Assembly (NCBI GenBank): GCA_018697195.1
Contig: JAGMWU010000045.1
Location: forward strand, 312,140-376,139
Direction: 5' to 3'
Source: Certhia americana
Lineage: Eukaryota > Chordata > Aves > Passeriformes > Certhiidae
DNA length: 64,000 nt
The position numbers and the translations under genes were made by a program. The notes below the pieces were generated by a model that was not told where the DNA came from, ran no database searches, and saw only the letters and a list, made by a program, of their open reading frames with translations. Shown here piece by piece: positions 13,101-28,100 of this stretch; the stretch's first letter is position 1; each line of letters begins with the position of its first letter.

Positions 13101-16100
13101 TTTATTTGAGCATCATGGAATGGGATCTGCTTTTAGGCTTTCTGGTTGAAGAACATGTAAGCAGTTTTCATTAACTAGGAAAACCTGGGATAGTCTTTTT
13201 TTGTTTGTGGGACACCTCATTCATTTTTGAAAGAAAAAATAAAAACAACAAAGGTCATGCACGGTTACATTTGGAAAAGCAAAATTTGTATTACCAGGAA
13301 GCAATTTGCACATCATTGTAGACCTTTCTTCCCAGATGGAAGATTTTTACTCAGTGTTACAGGGAGTTACCTGCTGTTTCTTTTCGCTCTGTTGCTTTCA
13401 GTTGTCTGCCCAGGAGCTATCTAGTATTTCTTCAGTTCTGTTTCACTGGATTTTAACATTTGACTCATTTTCACTATCTCAAACTAATGCTTTATTTTCT
13501 AAGATTGGCTCCATTAAAGTGTCATTGTGCTCACAAATTAAATGTCCTTTAGAGCAAATTAATATGATTATGCTAGAAAAAGAAAACATGGTTTGGTAAC
13601 AGTTTGCCCTCAGCTTCTAAATATTTGTGCAAAGGCAAGCACAGCAAGGGTAATCCTGTTTTTGAAAAGCAGCTCTTAATTAGAAAATCCAGTTGAAATT
13701 TAGTAGTGGTTCTGCCGAGTGGCCTCATGAGATTACAGCCCACTGCTTGCTTTTGCTCTGGGTTTGATATATCCTGTGCATGAGGAGAAGCTGGGAAAAT
13801 GGGCACAGCTGAACTGGGTGGCCTGGAATGCTGGGCCTATCCCATTATTTCAGAACTTAGAAAACAGATGAGAGGAGCTACAAGGTTCTGGTTTTTATGT
13901 AGCTGTTTCCTCAGTGTCAAGAAGCAGCACAGTATAGCTTATCTGAAAGTTTCTGATACCCAGATGCAAAGCTCACTAAATCACAACTTTGTTTTCCTAT
14001 TATTAATAGCATTAGAAAAGTAAAAACAGGGATCACGCATTACAGCTTCTTGTAATAAGCTGTTAAGAACATGGGAAGGGTAGGTTATATTCTTAAAACC
14101 TATGATTCTCATGCAGGCCAAGTTCTGGATTTCTCATTTTTATTGTAAACCGGTGATTAAAAAAGAAAGAGAAAACTCTCTCCAGTAATTTGAGCTCAGC
14201 TCTTTACACAAACCAGCCTACAGGGGTAAAATAAAGCCTACAATACAAAAAGCAGTAGATAATTTTAGGAGCAATGTGAAACCCAGGCTCCCTGATGCTG
14301 AAATAATATAGAAACTCTATACATGAAATTGCTGGTTTTGAGAGCCCTAATTGAATCTGAAGTCGTGATTTGCTTTGCAAAGCAGTAGAAGTTGGCATTT
14401 TAACTCTTTTTTTTTTTTAAACCTTGGAAAATCCTAGTCCACAGCCAAGTGCCCGATGTGTTTGAACCCACAGCTTCCTGACAAGAGCTCTGTTCCACAA
14501 GGATTGTCACTGCTTTATTTTCTCTGACCAGAGCAGACAGGGTTTTGTCCTTCATGTTTTTACACTGCTTTGGTTTTTTACTTTGGTTTTTCCGCAGTGA
14601 GGTTTGAGGCCCTTGAGTTAACAATTAAAGGTTTAAAGACAGGGCAGCTGTTGTTTCCATCAGAGCTTGGTGTGCAGGGATCTTAGCAGTAAATCCATCG
14701 CCACGCTGGAAAAGGAAATGGCTTTAGTTTCATGTTAAAATGTTTAATTTCACATTAATGTTGTGCAAGCAACGTAGTAGCTACTTGTGCCAGTTTTGCA
14801 ATCTGAGCATTTGGTGCCTCTTTGCAAGGGTACTTACTTGAATCTTTGCTGTTTTCTAGATCACATCTGCTCTGAATAAAGAAGTTCTTGCAGATGGTGT
14901 CTTGGGAGAGGTAAGCAAAGGTTTACATGTATGTAGCACTGTTGTTAGTTTTATAATGCCACGGTAATTTGTAAAGTAAGAATCATTTTTCTTTCTACTT
15001 GATAGCTGTGCCAAAGTAAGTCACAAATAATCCAGCTTGTGGCAAGTTCCCATGTTCAGTAAGATGAAGGTATTATTAAAAAAAAAAAAAAAAAAAAAAA
15101 AAACCACACTTATTTTCCACTCAGATGTTTCCCTCCTTTTCCAATGAAGGGCTCTCAGTTACAGGTTTTAGTATTGGGGTCTCATTAGTGTCCCTCCACC
15201 TTTCCTTGCTGCTGCCTGTGCCTTGCCCACTGTGGCACTTTGTGCTGCCTGTGAGGTAGGGCAGAGCCTAGCTGCCTGGCACCTGATTTCAAGAACAGCA
15301 CCTTCATCAGGCTTTAAAGAAAGCAGGACAGAGAGTGTGGTCCTGAAACTTTTCCTACAAGAGTGGTATCTACAGTTCAGGCACTGCCCTGTAACTGCAG
15401 TGGCCTGAGTCTACAACAGGACTGCAGTGCTTTTGTGCCACAAACAATTCAGAGTCATCTGTAGCTGCTCATGGGGAAGAAAGCTTTTGTTGCTTGTTTT
15501 GAGGCAGCTAAGATGAATACAGCAGAAGATGCTGTGTGATGACAGAGAGCAAGGAAACAGGGCCTCTACCTGTTTATGATGCTCAAGCACAAATTGCCAA
15601 TGCATTTCTGTGATTTTCAGTCTGGTTCTTACTGTTGGTTGGTGGAAAGGTGACTGTATCCTGCAATGCAAAGTATTTCTCCCTCTTTTGCTGGTGGATT
15701 TTTATGGCATCTTCTCTCTGCTGAAGGCTCCTGCAGAATCTGATGGATCTGTGCCAAACGAGAGGGATGAAGGCCAGACTGCAGAGGAAGAGTTCTTGGA
15801 AGAGGTATCTGTTGCCCTCTAGACTAACCCTGACCTCCCCTGTATTTACTTTGTTCCTTTTAACAGCATTTCATTTTGTTGGCTTTTCTTACTGCTGAGG
15901 ATATACCAAAATACAAAAAAATTATTTGTAATGGTAAAACTGGACTCTTGTTGAGATTTTTTTCATCTCCTTCAGGCAGTATGTTCAGCCAGGTTTATTT
16001 CAGGCAGTTTGTGCTCAACCACGTCAGCATTTGGGATCCTACACCATTTGAACAGCATTATTTTCAGCCCTGTGTTTTACATGTGTGGACAGGTCTCTAA

Positions 16101-19100
16101 TTAGCACTAAAAGCCCAGCCTCTGCCTTCTGAGGTGTCACTAGTACTGAAAATAGTGTATTGCTGTGTAAACAGGCCAACTTCATTCTTCCCCATTCCCT
16201 CAGTCTCCCTTTTGGATTAGAATTGGGGCTGGTAGCTGTGCTTCCTGTGCTTGGTGCCTGTCTGCAGCTGTCTGCGGAGATGGGGACAGTGGTTTAAGGC
16301 TCATGCATGTTGGAGTGGTGCACTTAACTCCACATAACAAACAGCCTGTTAAAGACACTAAAATCAGAATGCTCTCCTTGGGTTAGGTGCTTGAGTGCTT
16401 GTTAATTCTTTAGGCTCTGTAGTGGCATGACACGTGTGTCTGACAGTGTAAGGGTTTTGCTGTATGCAGTCATGAAGATACTGGATGTCTCATAACAAAT
16501 GTCTCTTCTAGGAGAGCATTCACAGCCAAGCATGACCTTAGCCTACCTAAATATTTGTGAGCCTGGCCTGAAGCCACTGGTGATGCATCAGGGCGTGTTG
16601 TCACATACATAAAGTAACTGGACGGGCACATTATTCCTGTGGTAGTCACAAAACCCTCTCAACCATTACCAAACACACAACCAGTGTTGCCTGACAATAA
16701 AATCATTTTCTAGGTGCTTTTCACGAGCCAAACATAAAGCTTGTTTCAGACCTGCTTCCTCATCCAAATGAATGTCTTTGGTCTGTGCCATTCAATTTAG
16801 CTGAACAAGCAGGGTGTTCCTGTGTGTACTGGAGCAATGGCTTGTGACAGAGGAGGCGGTTTGTGGGTCAGGTTCTGCACTCTGCTTAGCCTGTGCCGTG
16901 AAAATTGATGGTGATGCTGGTTTTTATTATTGAAATGTTTTGTTTGAAACCCCAAAATCCAAGTGCTTGCACAGAGTGGTCTTTGTCTTAATTCTGGGGG
17001 AGTTTTATAAAAAAGCAGTGTCTGTCTACTGAGTACTCCTTCCGTGATGAAAATTAAGCTTGTGTTCATGTGTAATTTGCTTAATTAAACTGGGGTGTGT
17101 ATCTAGTGCAGAGGGCTTCAAGGAAATTTGAAGTGGAGCAGAGTGGAACCTAGGTAGCATTAATGGTAGACTGTTCTTGGTAGGGGTTAAAGCTGAAAGA
17201 GAAGGAAAGAAAAGGATTCTGATTTTCTCATTTGTAGCTGTAGCTTTGCTCAGAGGTTGTGTGTATATGGGTATGATGCAAGTTGGTAGCCAGGATCCAG
17301 GTGTCTGGCTGCTGGTATTTGTGAGATAAAGGAAGTTTAATTGGTAAAGCAAAGAGAAACAAGGGATTAATTCACTGCTTCCCATGAGCATGCATGTTTT
17401 CATCCTTAAGAAAGCTGAGCTCCAGCACATGTAACAGTGACTTGGGAAGAGAAATGCCATCACTGCAAACATCCCCCTCTTTCTTCTTCCTCCAGCTTTA
17501 TATTATGCTGAGCATGATATTGGATGGCCTTGGAATATCCCTTAGGTCAGTTTAGGGTCAGATGTCCCAGTTGTGTCTCATCCCAACTTCCCATGCACTC
17601 CCCACCTCCTCACTGGAGGTGCAGTAGGAGAAGTAAAAAAAGACCTTGGTGCTGTGTAAGTGCTGCTCAGCAAAAGCCAGGATATCTCTGTATTATCAAC
17701 TCTGTTTCCAGGACAAATCACACAGACCCATACTGGCTACTGTGAAGAAAAGTAACTACCTCTGCCCAAACTGGCACACAGGGGTAACCTTCCCTTCTAT
17801 GATAATGGTCTCTGAGTTGACTGGTAGTGTGAAATTCTAAATTTAACTTGCAGTGAAAGAGCCATGTGGTTTTAAAATGCGTGTATTTTCTAAGTGTTTA
17901 CATAATCTCAGAAATTATGCATTTCTTTTCTCTTAGACGCTGAAGGACCATAAAAAAGAAACGGATGATTTGGGATCTGCAAAGACAACATTTAACATTT
18001 CTGTTAGTGGAGGTACAAAAACTCCTTGATATTGATTTCATTGTATGTACTGTTATTTATAAGTACTGATGTTGATACTGGTGTTCCAGTGAGAAGGCAA
18101 ATTCTGCAGATTGTGAAGGATTGTAATTCCTTGCCTCTAACTGAACTGCATTCTCACACAATCTCACAGCACTTGAAAATACAACTTTTTAAGGAAGGAA
18201 GGAAGTTATACAGCACTTGTGTCCCCCATTGCTGACATGCAGCTGCTCTGAGTGATTTCTGATTCAAAAGAAGACATGCTTGGTCAGGCATGGAAGTGCT
18301 GTTCATACAGAAACTCCCAGGGGATCTTGAGTAACACAGACCCTGTGTGACACCTGTCAAGGTTTTACTTTTTATGGCACTACTCAGGTAGTTGTTTGAG
18401 GGGCCATTTAGACCTCTAGGAACTTGCTCGGTCACTTGCTTGGCAGTGCCCATGTGTTTGAAACTGGAGGTGAAGGTGAGCTCTGGGCAGGAGCAGACAG
18501 CTGTGCTGATGTTGAACAGTTGTGCCGTGTCTGCTGCTGCTGCTGCACCTCTCAGTGGCTTTTGTGGCAGCATTTGTAAGTGCACCCCTGTCTCGTTGCA
18601 GATGTGGATGGGCTGATCACACAGGCTCTGCTGACAGGGAACTTTGAGAGTGCAGTGGATCTGTGCCTGCACGACAACCGCATGGCCGATGCCATCATCC
18701 TGGCCATCGCCGGCGGGCAGGAGCTGCTCTCCCGGACACAGGAGAAGTACTTTGCCAAGATGCGGAGCAAAATTACCAGGGTATGTGTTTTCAGGTCAGA
18801 AGTAACATACTCATATGCCTTTGGCAACTCCCTCTTTCACTTTAAAAAGTTTTCTTGTCGTTGTGTAGGTTTATTTCTGGCGGATGTTAGTGAGTGTTCA
18901 AGTCGTTAAGATCTTGGAGCACAAGGATTTCTGTTACTCTTTTTTAATGCATGGATAAGGGAAGAAGAGGGACACCCCCTGAATATCAGTACACAAGAGT
19001 ATTCTTGATCCTATCTCCTGTGTCTGAGTTGCATATACACTAATAGAATCTCAACAATAAAGAAAAATACCTTAAGCAGAGCACATTTCAGTCTGCTGTT

Positions 19101-22100
19101 CTGTCACATTTTTCACATGCGACCCATGATCGGGGCCAGCAGCATTAGGTTGATTTCTGCCCATGATCAGTCTTCACAGATTCTGCTGATGCTTTGTTTT
19201 ACTGCATGCACAGAAGAGAGAGCAAAGTATGCCCAGGGCAGATTAATCACTTTTTTTCTAGGAGACAGCATGTTATGGCCAGCTGGTTATTGTTTTTTTC
19301 AGCTTTTTGCAGTGCTAGGGGTTGCTGATGCTGCTTGTGCAAATCTTTCTTTTTTACTACCGATATGAGAAAATAATGACAACAAGTTGAAACAGGAGAA
19401 GTGGCTTTAAAAGAACAATTGGTTTAGCAAGGGTGGCAGCTTTTAGAGGAATTTCTGCACTGTGGTTCATCCTTTGGGAAAAGGTGTTTTTATTAAGAGC
19501 TGACCAGTTATCTGTGCCTGTGCTGACAGGCAAACAATGACCTTGTAGTTAGGATGTTGCATTTGTTGTTCAGGTGTGTTTTTTCTTTTCTGGTCCCAAA
19601 CTGCACAAATACTGCTTGTTCAGCTGTTTCTGAGCTTGAAGCCTTGGCATGAGAAGGACTTTGTTCACTGAAGAGCAGCACAGCTGCCAAGTCTCTCTTT
19701 TATCCAAAGTAATATAACGAGGCAGAGTTTTAAAACTCTGGAAACTGGAACTTCATTCTGAGGGCTGTGCAGAGGCAGCCTGTGTAGGTGGGTGGAGGGT
19801 AGGGTTACTACAGCCAGCTCAGGTTGATATTGCTGCCAACTTGCTGCTTTTATGCAACCTTTTTAACTGCCCCTCACTAGTCAGCTTGAGACCAAGAGCT
19901 TAAAGCTGAATGAAACAGCTTAACAAACAAAATTCATACATCTCCCTGGGCATTGTGTAGAAGATTTTATAGCTTAATACTTGGTGGGTTATCTTTGTCT
20001 GCAAAAATAGGGCTGAAAACCATTTGCAACAGCTTGTGGAGATTTGTGTATTCTTTTCTTGTACATTTGTAGGAAGAATAATTGGCCTCTGTGTGTTCTC
20101 TGAGCTTGTTTTGTGATTTTTTTCCTTTTTAAGTAAGATGTGCTCTTGTGCTGCTGTTGAACTGCAATGCAGTACCTGTCATGACCCTGGATACAGTAGG
20201 GATGAGTACAGTGGAACAGATACAAATTATCCTGTGGATAACACAAAGGAAATCCTAACAAGATCCTTAATGTGGTCTCTCTCCTGCTCTAGCTCATCAC
20301 TGCAGTTGTAACAAAGAACTGGAAAGAGATTGTGGAGTCTTGTGACTTGCAGAATTGGAGAGAGGCTTTGGCTGCTGTGCTCACTTATGCCAGACCAGAT
20401 GAGTTTACAGCCCTTTGCGGTAAGGACACTTCACACACTGGGTGATTCCAGAACAGTAGCACGGCTTTGCTCACAGTCCCTTGGCCAGTTGTTTCCCCAG
20501 CTTCAGCAGTGATGGGGAGGGATACCCAGAGTGATTTACCAGTATCTCTGTTCTTATTTTATCTAGATCTCCTGGGTAGCAGGCTGGAGAATGAGGGGGA
20601 CAGCATTCTGCAGACACAAGCTTGCCTCTGTTATATTTGTGCTGGCAATGTGGATAAGCTTGTTGCTTGTTGGAACAAAGTTCAGGATGGAAACAGCCCC
20701 TTGTCCCTTCAGGTTGGTAATTCTTAATTCTTTTAAGGAAGATGTTGGAAATAACAGACTGCAATCATTTGGCTCTTAAATTATCTAGTAAAGAGCTTTG
20801 CTGTCTGATGTACATCAGGATGCAAGCCTTTCCTTTCTGGAAAAATAACACATAAATATGATACTGGAAAATATGTTGGGAAGTACAGTGGCTGTTGTGC
20901 TTGCCTGGTTCTTTGGGTGGTGGTACTAGTGCCACTTGTGTAAAATAATTATAGTACTTAGTGTTGTGGTAAAGAAGGGCCTTTCAGTGCTTGCACCTTT
21001 TGTGGTTAGGAAATATTTGGACTTTCCTACTTTTGGAAGTTCAGGAGAAGAAATCAATAGAATTAGATTTAAATCTGGAGAGGCAGCTATAGGGAGGTTC
21101 TCGTGAGAGCTTTCTCTAGGGGTTTGCACATACAAAACTTGGTTTCCAGTAGTGAAATACATTGCTTATAGCATGTATAGATGTCATGAGGGAATAGGGT
21201 TGATGAGTAAAATGAAGCAATAATGGAATAATTTATTTTACAGTACTGTGTTAGTTTCTTCCATCTGTTTAAGGCCTTTGACGAACCAATTTTAGAAAGT
21301 ACTTACTTGACAATGCTGTTTAGTGACTCTTGTTTAGTTAATTGAAGGAACTGATGTGTATCTGAGTTTTACTTCATGTCATTAACTCTCTGAATTATCA
21401 AAATAATTTGATTTTGAGGGCTTAATTTACAGATTTGCCTTCAGTTGCAATTGGCATTTTGATTGCATGGCTTTGGTCTCTCAGGCAGTAAAATTGAAAA
21501 ATATTGTTGAAGTCCTAACAAGGTGGCTTGTTTACTTTGATAGCTGTTGGTTTGGTTTGGGTTTTTTCGCTTGCCTTTTTTGAAGCACTGATATGTAGGG
21601 GAAAACAAACGGTTAGAAAACAATCTTTATTAGTAATGTATGGTTGAAGTGTTTTGTGTAGTACACTCATTAAATTAAATCTCTTGTAAGATTTTTAAAA
21701 GGGCTTTAATTTTGGCAAATGAATATTTGTAGTATCCTTCAGTATAAATACAGTAAGAAAAGCATTAGAAAACTGAACAGAAAATATTCCTATAATTTAG
21801 GACTAGAAGGAAACCCAACCAAGACCAGCTCTGCTGTTGGGTGATGTGCAAGGAAGGCAAGGTATAGTCAAGAAATATATATATTTCTGGTGAATATCAG
21901 GAAAACCATTTTGCTGTAACAACCAGAAAATTATGGGCAGCTCTTCCAAGGGAGTTTTTAGATCCTTTTAAGGTGGATAAGAACTGACTTACTAAATCCC
22001 AGTAAATGAGCATGCAGCAGCCCATCACTAGTAGTGGTGACAGGCGTGATGTTGTCTGTTTGCTCTGAGGCTGTCACCAGATAATTTTATGAAAGCATCC

Positions 22101-25100
22101 ACTTGGCAAACATGCTCAGTGCTGATAGGGCCCTGAAATCCTGTTTAATAGAAGTAGTTCTTTTGAACTCTGCTGGCTCTGCTGTTAGAAGCTGCTTGGT
22201 GTGTAGTTGCTGTTCTATCCTCTGGGAACAGCTGTGCCTGTACACGTCTGGGAGCAGCTGTGGCTGTTTGGGAAACCTGCATTTGACTTGTGCTCCCCAC
22301 TGGGTGAGAAAGGTCCTGCCAGGGACAGTCTGTAGCCAGGGCCTACTTCACTTTGTTTTTCTCACTTGTGGGTGGGTTTTTCCCCTCCTGATCTTGCAGG
22401 ATTTAATAGAGAAGGTCGTGATCCTGCGCAAAGCTGTGCAGCTCACTCAGGCTGTGGACCCGAATGCCATGGGAGCCCTTTTGGCCGAGAAGATGAGCCA
22501 GTATGCCAACCTCCTGGCTGCTCAGGGAAGCCTGGCTGCAGCACTGACCTTCCTCCCTGCCAACACCAACCAGGTATGGGGCCTTCAGGCTCTTTGTTCC
22601 CTCTCTGTCTGTGCTTCAAGCAGAGGTCTCTGTGTGGTGCAGTTCAGCATCAGGACTGCCTCTTGATGTGCACCTGGGAATGTGACAGTCAGGCAACTGT
22701 TCCACTCAGCCTGCACTGGCCTTGCTGAACTGGCAGATGTGCACAGATTTCTGCTCCCTCTTGGTTTCACACCCTTGTGCCAGTGACTGCCAAAGGGTGT
22801 CCCCCCTGCAAGCCAGACATGGCAGATGAAATGCCATTAACATTTGGTTGTTCTCTTCTGACTGCCCGTCTTCCATCAGCTCATGTTTGTAGACAGGCTG
22901 GTTTGGAAATGAGGCAGGCCTCATGTCTCATGCAGAAAAGACTGAGCCTGCTTTATTTCAGGGGAATGAGAGAGCTCATCAGTGAGTGGTGTGATGCACT
23001 GGATGGCAGGCAGCGCATTTCAGCTTCCTTCACTGTTCTTTTCTGATTGCAGCCGAACATCGTGCAGCTGCGGGACAGGCTTTGCAGAGCCCAAGGGGAG
23101 CTCCCAGTGGGACAGGATGGCCTCAAGGGACCATATGAGAGAGAGCCCATGCTCAAAGGGCGAGCTGGTCCTGTGGCTGGACGGATGCAGGCGCCCCAGG
23201 CTCCAGCCCAGCAGTATTACCAGCAGGTAAATGGGCTTTGGCAATAAGGGAGGGTCATGGTGCTTGAGTCCTGCAGGGTGATGGATGTAATAATTTTTTT
23301 TTCCTTTTTCTTGATCTGAGGCTGTGTGACAAACCTCTACTGAGAGCCTTGTGGTGAAGGTCATTGGTGCTTCCTTTCAGTCAGTACAGATTCCTCCTTT
23401 ACTCCTCATCTTGAAACATCCTTTAAACATCTTGTCAAGTAGCCTACTTCTGAAGATTAGGTGTTTTCCCCCCTTTGTTTGAAAATGTGCTTCAGTGCCA
23501 AGAACAGCTGTGTGGAAGAGCACTGCAGGGGTTCACTGTGCTTCCTCTCACAGTCCCTGACATTGTACCATCCCTGCAGGCCTTGGGGCTTGCTCATGCT
23601 GCTCACCAGCCTCCTCTGGAGCGGATTGTTCCCACCCCAGCTCTGATTTTGGCTGCAAAAATTGCCGAGCAGTGGCAATAACAAATTTGAGGGCACTTTT
23701 CCTGCAGCTGTGGGTACAGCCTGCTGTGAAAATACATTCTCAGCCAGTTGTAAGGGGGCATGAGCTGGTGGGGAGGCTGAGAGTGAGCTGTGCTACAAGA
23801 AAGACCTGGTGAGTATGAGACTAATAAGGGGGCTGTGCAGGGAGGAAGAGGAGAAATGGGGGAGGAAAATTCTCTGGTTTTACTTCTAACCTGAGGATGA
23901 CACGGCAGCAGAACACTGACCATCAGAGCAGTGTGGTGTGTTGGGCAGCCCTGGCTGTGTGTGTGCTTAGAGAGCACTGCCAGGTCTCTAATCCCCCAGC
24001 ACAGCACTGCAGCTCATCTGGCCCCCCTCTAAAAGTGCCCTGGGCTGGGCTTTTCTGAGAGCAGAGCTGTGTTAGGGCTCTGGGTGTTTACGTAGAGATT
24101 GGCACAAACAGAGGTATCTCTTGTCTGTGCTGCCCCCAAGCTCTGCCTGCCAGAAAAACCAGGGCAGGAAGAAAGAAGAGATGAAGGATTGGGGGGGAAG
24201 TTGGGCATTCTCAATGTCAGCACTGGTGTATGCCTCTGCCTTCTCTCCAAGGTGTTAGCAAGGTAGATTACAGAAGGGACAAAGCCTTCATCCAGGATTT
24301 ACCTTGCTAACCCCATTGCATATGATTTTAAATACATCATCATTAATAATCAAGTCTACTCTGCTGTCTGTGTCTTTGGCCTTCTTCCTTGTAACCAATG
24401 AAATGCCTCGAGAAGCAAAGCTGTGTGTTTCCTGTTTGGCTCTGGGGAGTAGCAGCTCTCCTCTAGATGTTGAGATATGAGCAATGCTTTTTTAAACCAG
24501 AGTTCCCTCTTTCTCCCATTGTTTCTGGAATGCCTCGAGCAATTATTTCAGCAAGCCCTGCTTGTTAATTAAAGGCTGAGTGTATCACAACCCCACAAGT
24601 TCACTAGGAGTTACAACCCCTGTGTTGCTGGCTTTTCAGGGAGTTCATCCTTAGCAGGAAGGGCTTGAAGGGGAGAGGTGTCAGTCAGAAAGGTTCCCAG
24701 CTGATGAGCCAGAATGAAGAGAAATTACATGTTTGAGTCTTAGGATACTTGCTTTGTTTGACTTCCTTTTAAGAAAGCATGTATGTAGGACTCGTTCAAG
24801 CTTGAGGCAGCCTTTGTTTAACTGCTGTCCCAAACAGGAACATGTTCTAAACACTTGGATTCCTTTCAGCATAGTTTTGTTGAACCCTCTTTTTCATCTG
24901 AATTAACCAGGCGTGAAAAAGTCCTTTAGATACTGCGGTGGTGAGTTATGCAGGATTAGCAGTGGCTGTTATGCAGCTGACTGCACCCTTAGCTTAGCAC
25001 TGCGTGGGGTTAGAGATACATAGACTGAAGCCAGCTGAGCCAGCCTGGGCTGCAGGGTCACACCTTTCCCTCTGCTTATATCCTTGAACCCCAGCCATGT

Positions 25101-28100
25101 GTCCTGCTACTGGGCAGCATGCCCAGTCCTTGCTCAGGAATGTCACAGGCCCAGGAAGTTCTTGATTTCTGAAAGGTAAATCAAGGTCCCATCAGAAAGG
25201 TAGGAGTGGTTATATGGAATTGAAGCCATTTGGAGTGGCAAAGGAGCTACGGGAGACTGGCTGGGAAGCAATTACCATTAAGATGTGTATTTGTGCATGT
25301 GCTAGAGCTGAATTATCAGTTTTTAACCTTTTAAAATTATATTTTAACCTTTTAAAATTCGTCTGAAGCTCAGTTTAAACAGACTCCTTTTGTGTGAGGC
25401 ATATGTTTGAATTTAACAGGGAACCTGGGGCTTGCAGCTGTGGTTAGTGATGCTCGCTGTCATGGACCTGAAAGGTGGGGGGGGGAGTTCTGCAGTAGGA
25501 AAATGTGATGAAAGATGGAGACCTGGCTGACTGGCACACATAACACTGCACTTGCTCCACAGACTATTGCATCTGCAACACCACTGTGCTTCGTCCTCAC
25601 TCTGCAATTCACTTTGGCTCCAGTGCACAGTGATTTTTGTCTGTCTTGAATGCAATTCCCTTCTTCCTCTGAGATTTCATGGCTGTTACAAGTGCCAGCA
25701 TGCAAACCTTCTTGCGTTCACGTCTTTGCATCTTGTTTTGTGAAACCCTTTAGACTTTTTTATTGTTTTGTTTTCCATGATTGGTATTTCTTTGTTCGAT
25801 TCAGGTTAGAATTGCCCCTACTGTCACTACCTGGAGTAACAAAACTCCTACTGCCCTTCCCAGCCATCCTCCTGCAGGCTGTCCCTCTGACACACAGGTA
25901 TAACCTTCATTATTCTTCTCTGAGCCTCTGCTCCACCCCAATATGTCCCCTGGTGTAGTCTGTGTGCTTGGCACAGTCTGGTACAGATAGATGGAAGGAG
26001 CAGCTCCCCTATGTGCTCTGTTTTACTCCTCTGCATCTCTTTAATTTTTTTTTTTTCCCACCAAAGCCCAGATGAGTGGCACTGGAAAGTCTTGAGTGGG
26101 AGCTCAGTGTGACCTGAGTCTCCCCAACCCTTGTCCTACACTGAAACATTTAAAGTATGATTTTTCCTTTCTCCCTTTTCCATTAGGAGATTAGAAGCTT
26201 CAGAGTTACCATTTAAGCTTAGTTGAAAGATGGCAGGGTGCTCTCAGGCTGCCAGGGAGCTCTTCCTTGTGCAGCCAGGTGTGTGCTGCTCTGCTTGCTG
26301 CTGAAGTCACTGCACATCCAGCTGTGCTTTCGGTGCTGTGCTGAGCACCCTAAGGCACTTGGTTGGTTGGAGGCATTTGCCCTTGTGCTGGTGATTCCCT
26401 TCTTCCAGGGAATGTGGTTTCAGGCCTTGAAATGTGAACTCATCATTTTGCTGCAGTTCTGCTTCAGCACTGCATTACCATTACTGATTAAATCCTGTCT
26501 CTCCCAACCATTTTTCCTGTTTTTTTTTTTTTTTTTTTTTTTTTTTGACAGGGGGAAAACCCACCTCCTCCAGGGTTTATTATTCCAGGTGCAGTTGGCC
26601 CCAGCATGCCACCACAGCAAGGCACATCTTCCAACTACAACATGTACTCTCCAGCCGGAGCACGGCCAGCATACTCACAGAGTGAGTAACAGCAGCTTCC
26701 CCCTCTCCCTCCCACACAGGTGGGCCAGCATTAACTCAGGGATAACCAGTCCCCCTCCTTGTGGTTGGGAGTGTTCAAAGCAAGCCAGTTCCACAGTTCT
26801 TGTGGGGTGGGGAGAAAGGTGAGGTCACATCTGAGGGTTGTCATTTCTTGGTGGGGTCCAGGCATCAGAGACCTTCCATCAACCATTCCTCCTCTGCTGA
26901 GGTGTCTGCGCACGGCTCTCAGACTCACTCCTCAGCTGGCCCTGCCCAAGGCTCTGCTAGGGTCAGAAACTCCAAAGTCTGAGTCCTGGGAAAGCAGCAC
27001 AGGCCTGGTAAAGAGAGATACGGATCATCTGTGTGCAGCCAGGCCATCCATTTCATTGGGGTTCCATGGAAATGGGAGAGGGGATGAGGAAACGAGGGCA
27101 GTAGTAGAGGTGAGTGAAGAAGGGGGCAGAACTCTGACTCACTCAAAGAAGGAACTGAAAGTACTGCTGTGAGGGAGGAAAAATAGCCATAGATGGGCAG
27201 AGGCAGTGAAATTAGGCTGCAGGGCCCTAATTTCTCCCAAGTGAAAGGCTTGGGAGCTTATATTCCCTTCCAGAGTCTGTATTCATTTCCTTGGCCTAAG
27301 TTTTCCCTTTGTGAAAACCTGGGACAGGGCTGTCCTTTCTCTGAGAGCCCCTGTGAGGATTGCAGTGGTCCAGAAGACAGCAGTGTCTATGTGTCCCAGC
27401 CCCACCCCAAGCAGCATGGGGGCTCTGGGCTGGAGGGTGTATGTGGGACAGCAGCAGTCCTTTGAGCCAAGGCCATCCTCTCTGTGCCTCCCTGCTCCCA
27501 GTGACAGACTGGGGATTTGAGCAGTCCTGCAAGTGCAGGCAGATTTGTGGGAGCCAGGATTTGGCTGGACAGGTAAGTGGTTTCAGGGGGTAGGGGCATG
27601 AAGAGAGGAGAGTCAAGTGAAGAAGGAAGCAGAGGTAAGGTGAGAGCAGCTGCTCTGTTATGAACTCACTGACTGACTCTTTTTTTCTCCCTGTCTGTAG
27701 CGTATCAGGCCACGCAGCAGTACTCCTCTGGAACAGGGGGACCAGCTCTCTATCAGCCTCAGCAGCCTATTGCTGCCCCTGCTTCAGCCTCTTACCCCAG
27801 CCCTGCCCCTAACAGCACCCCTTCCTACCTTCCCTCTGCCCCTGCCCACTCCATGCCCTCCCCGCTGTACCCCGGGCAGCCTCAACCCTCCCCAACGAGC
27901 CTGAATCCCGTCTCTTCCTTCCCTGTTCCTCCTTCTGGCACATCCTTTCAGCATGGCAGGCCAGGACCTCCAGCAACTTCTGTGGCTTATGCATTACCTA
28001 CTGGACCAACAGGTACTCTGCCTGCAACCAGTGACCTTCCTGCATCCCAGAGAACAGGTCTGCGCTTGGACGGGGGGCAGGCAGGGAGGAGGGGGGGGTT

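Noticed and set aside
15530..15625. GTGATGA resembling a snoRNA C box in a SEC31A intron
   Set aside because: No D box with flanking complementary stem at a suitable distance.
26223..26822. A 199-residue plus-strand open frame in SEC31A
   Set aside because: It reads through the T(27) tract as a Phe run and overlaps coding exon 21 in another frame. No recognisable protein.
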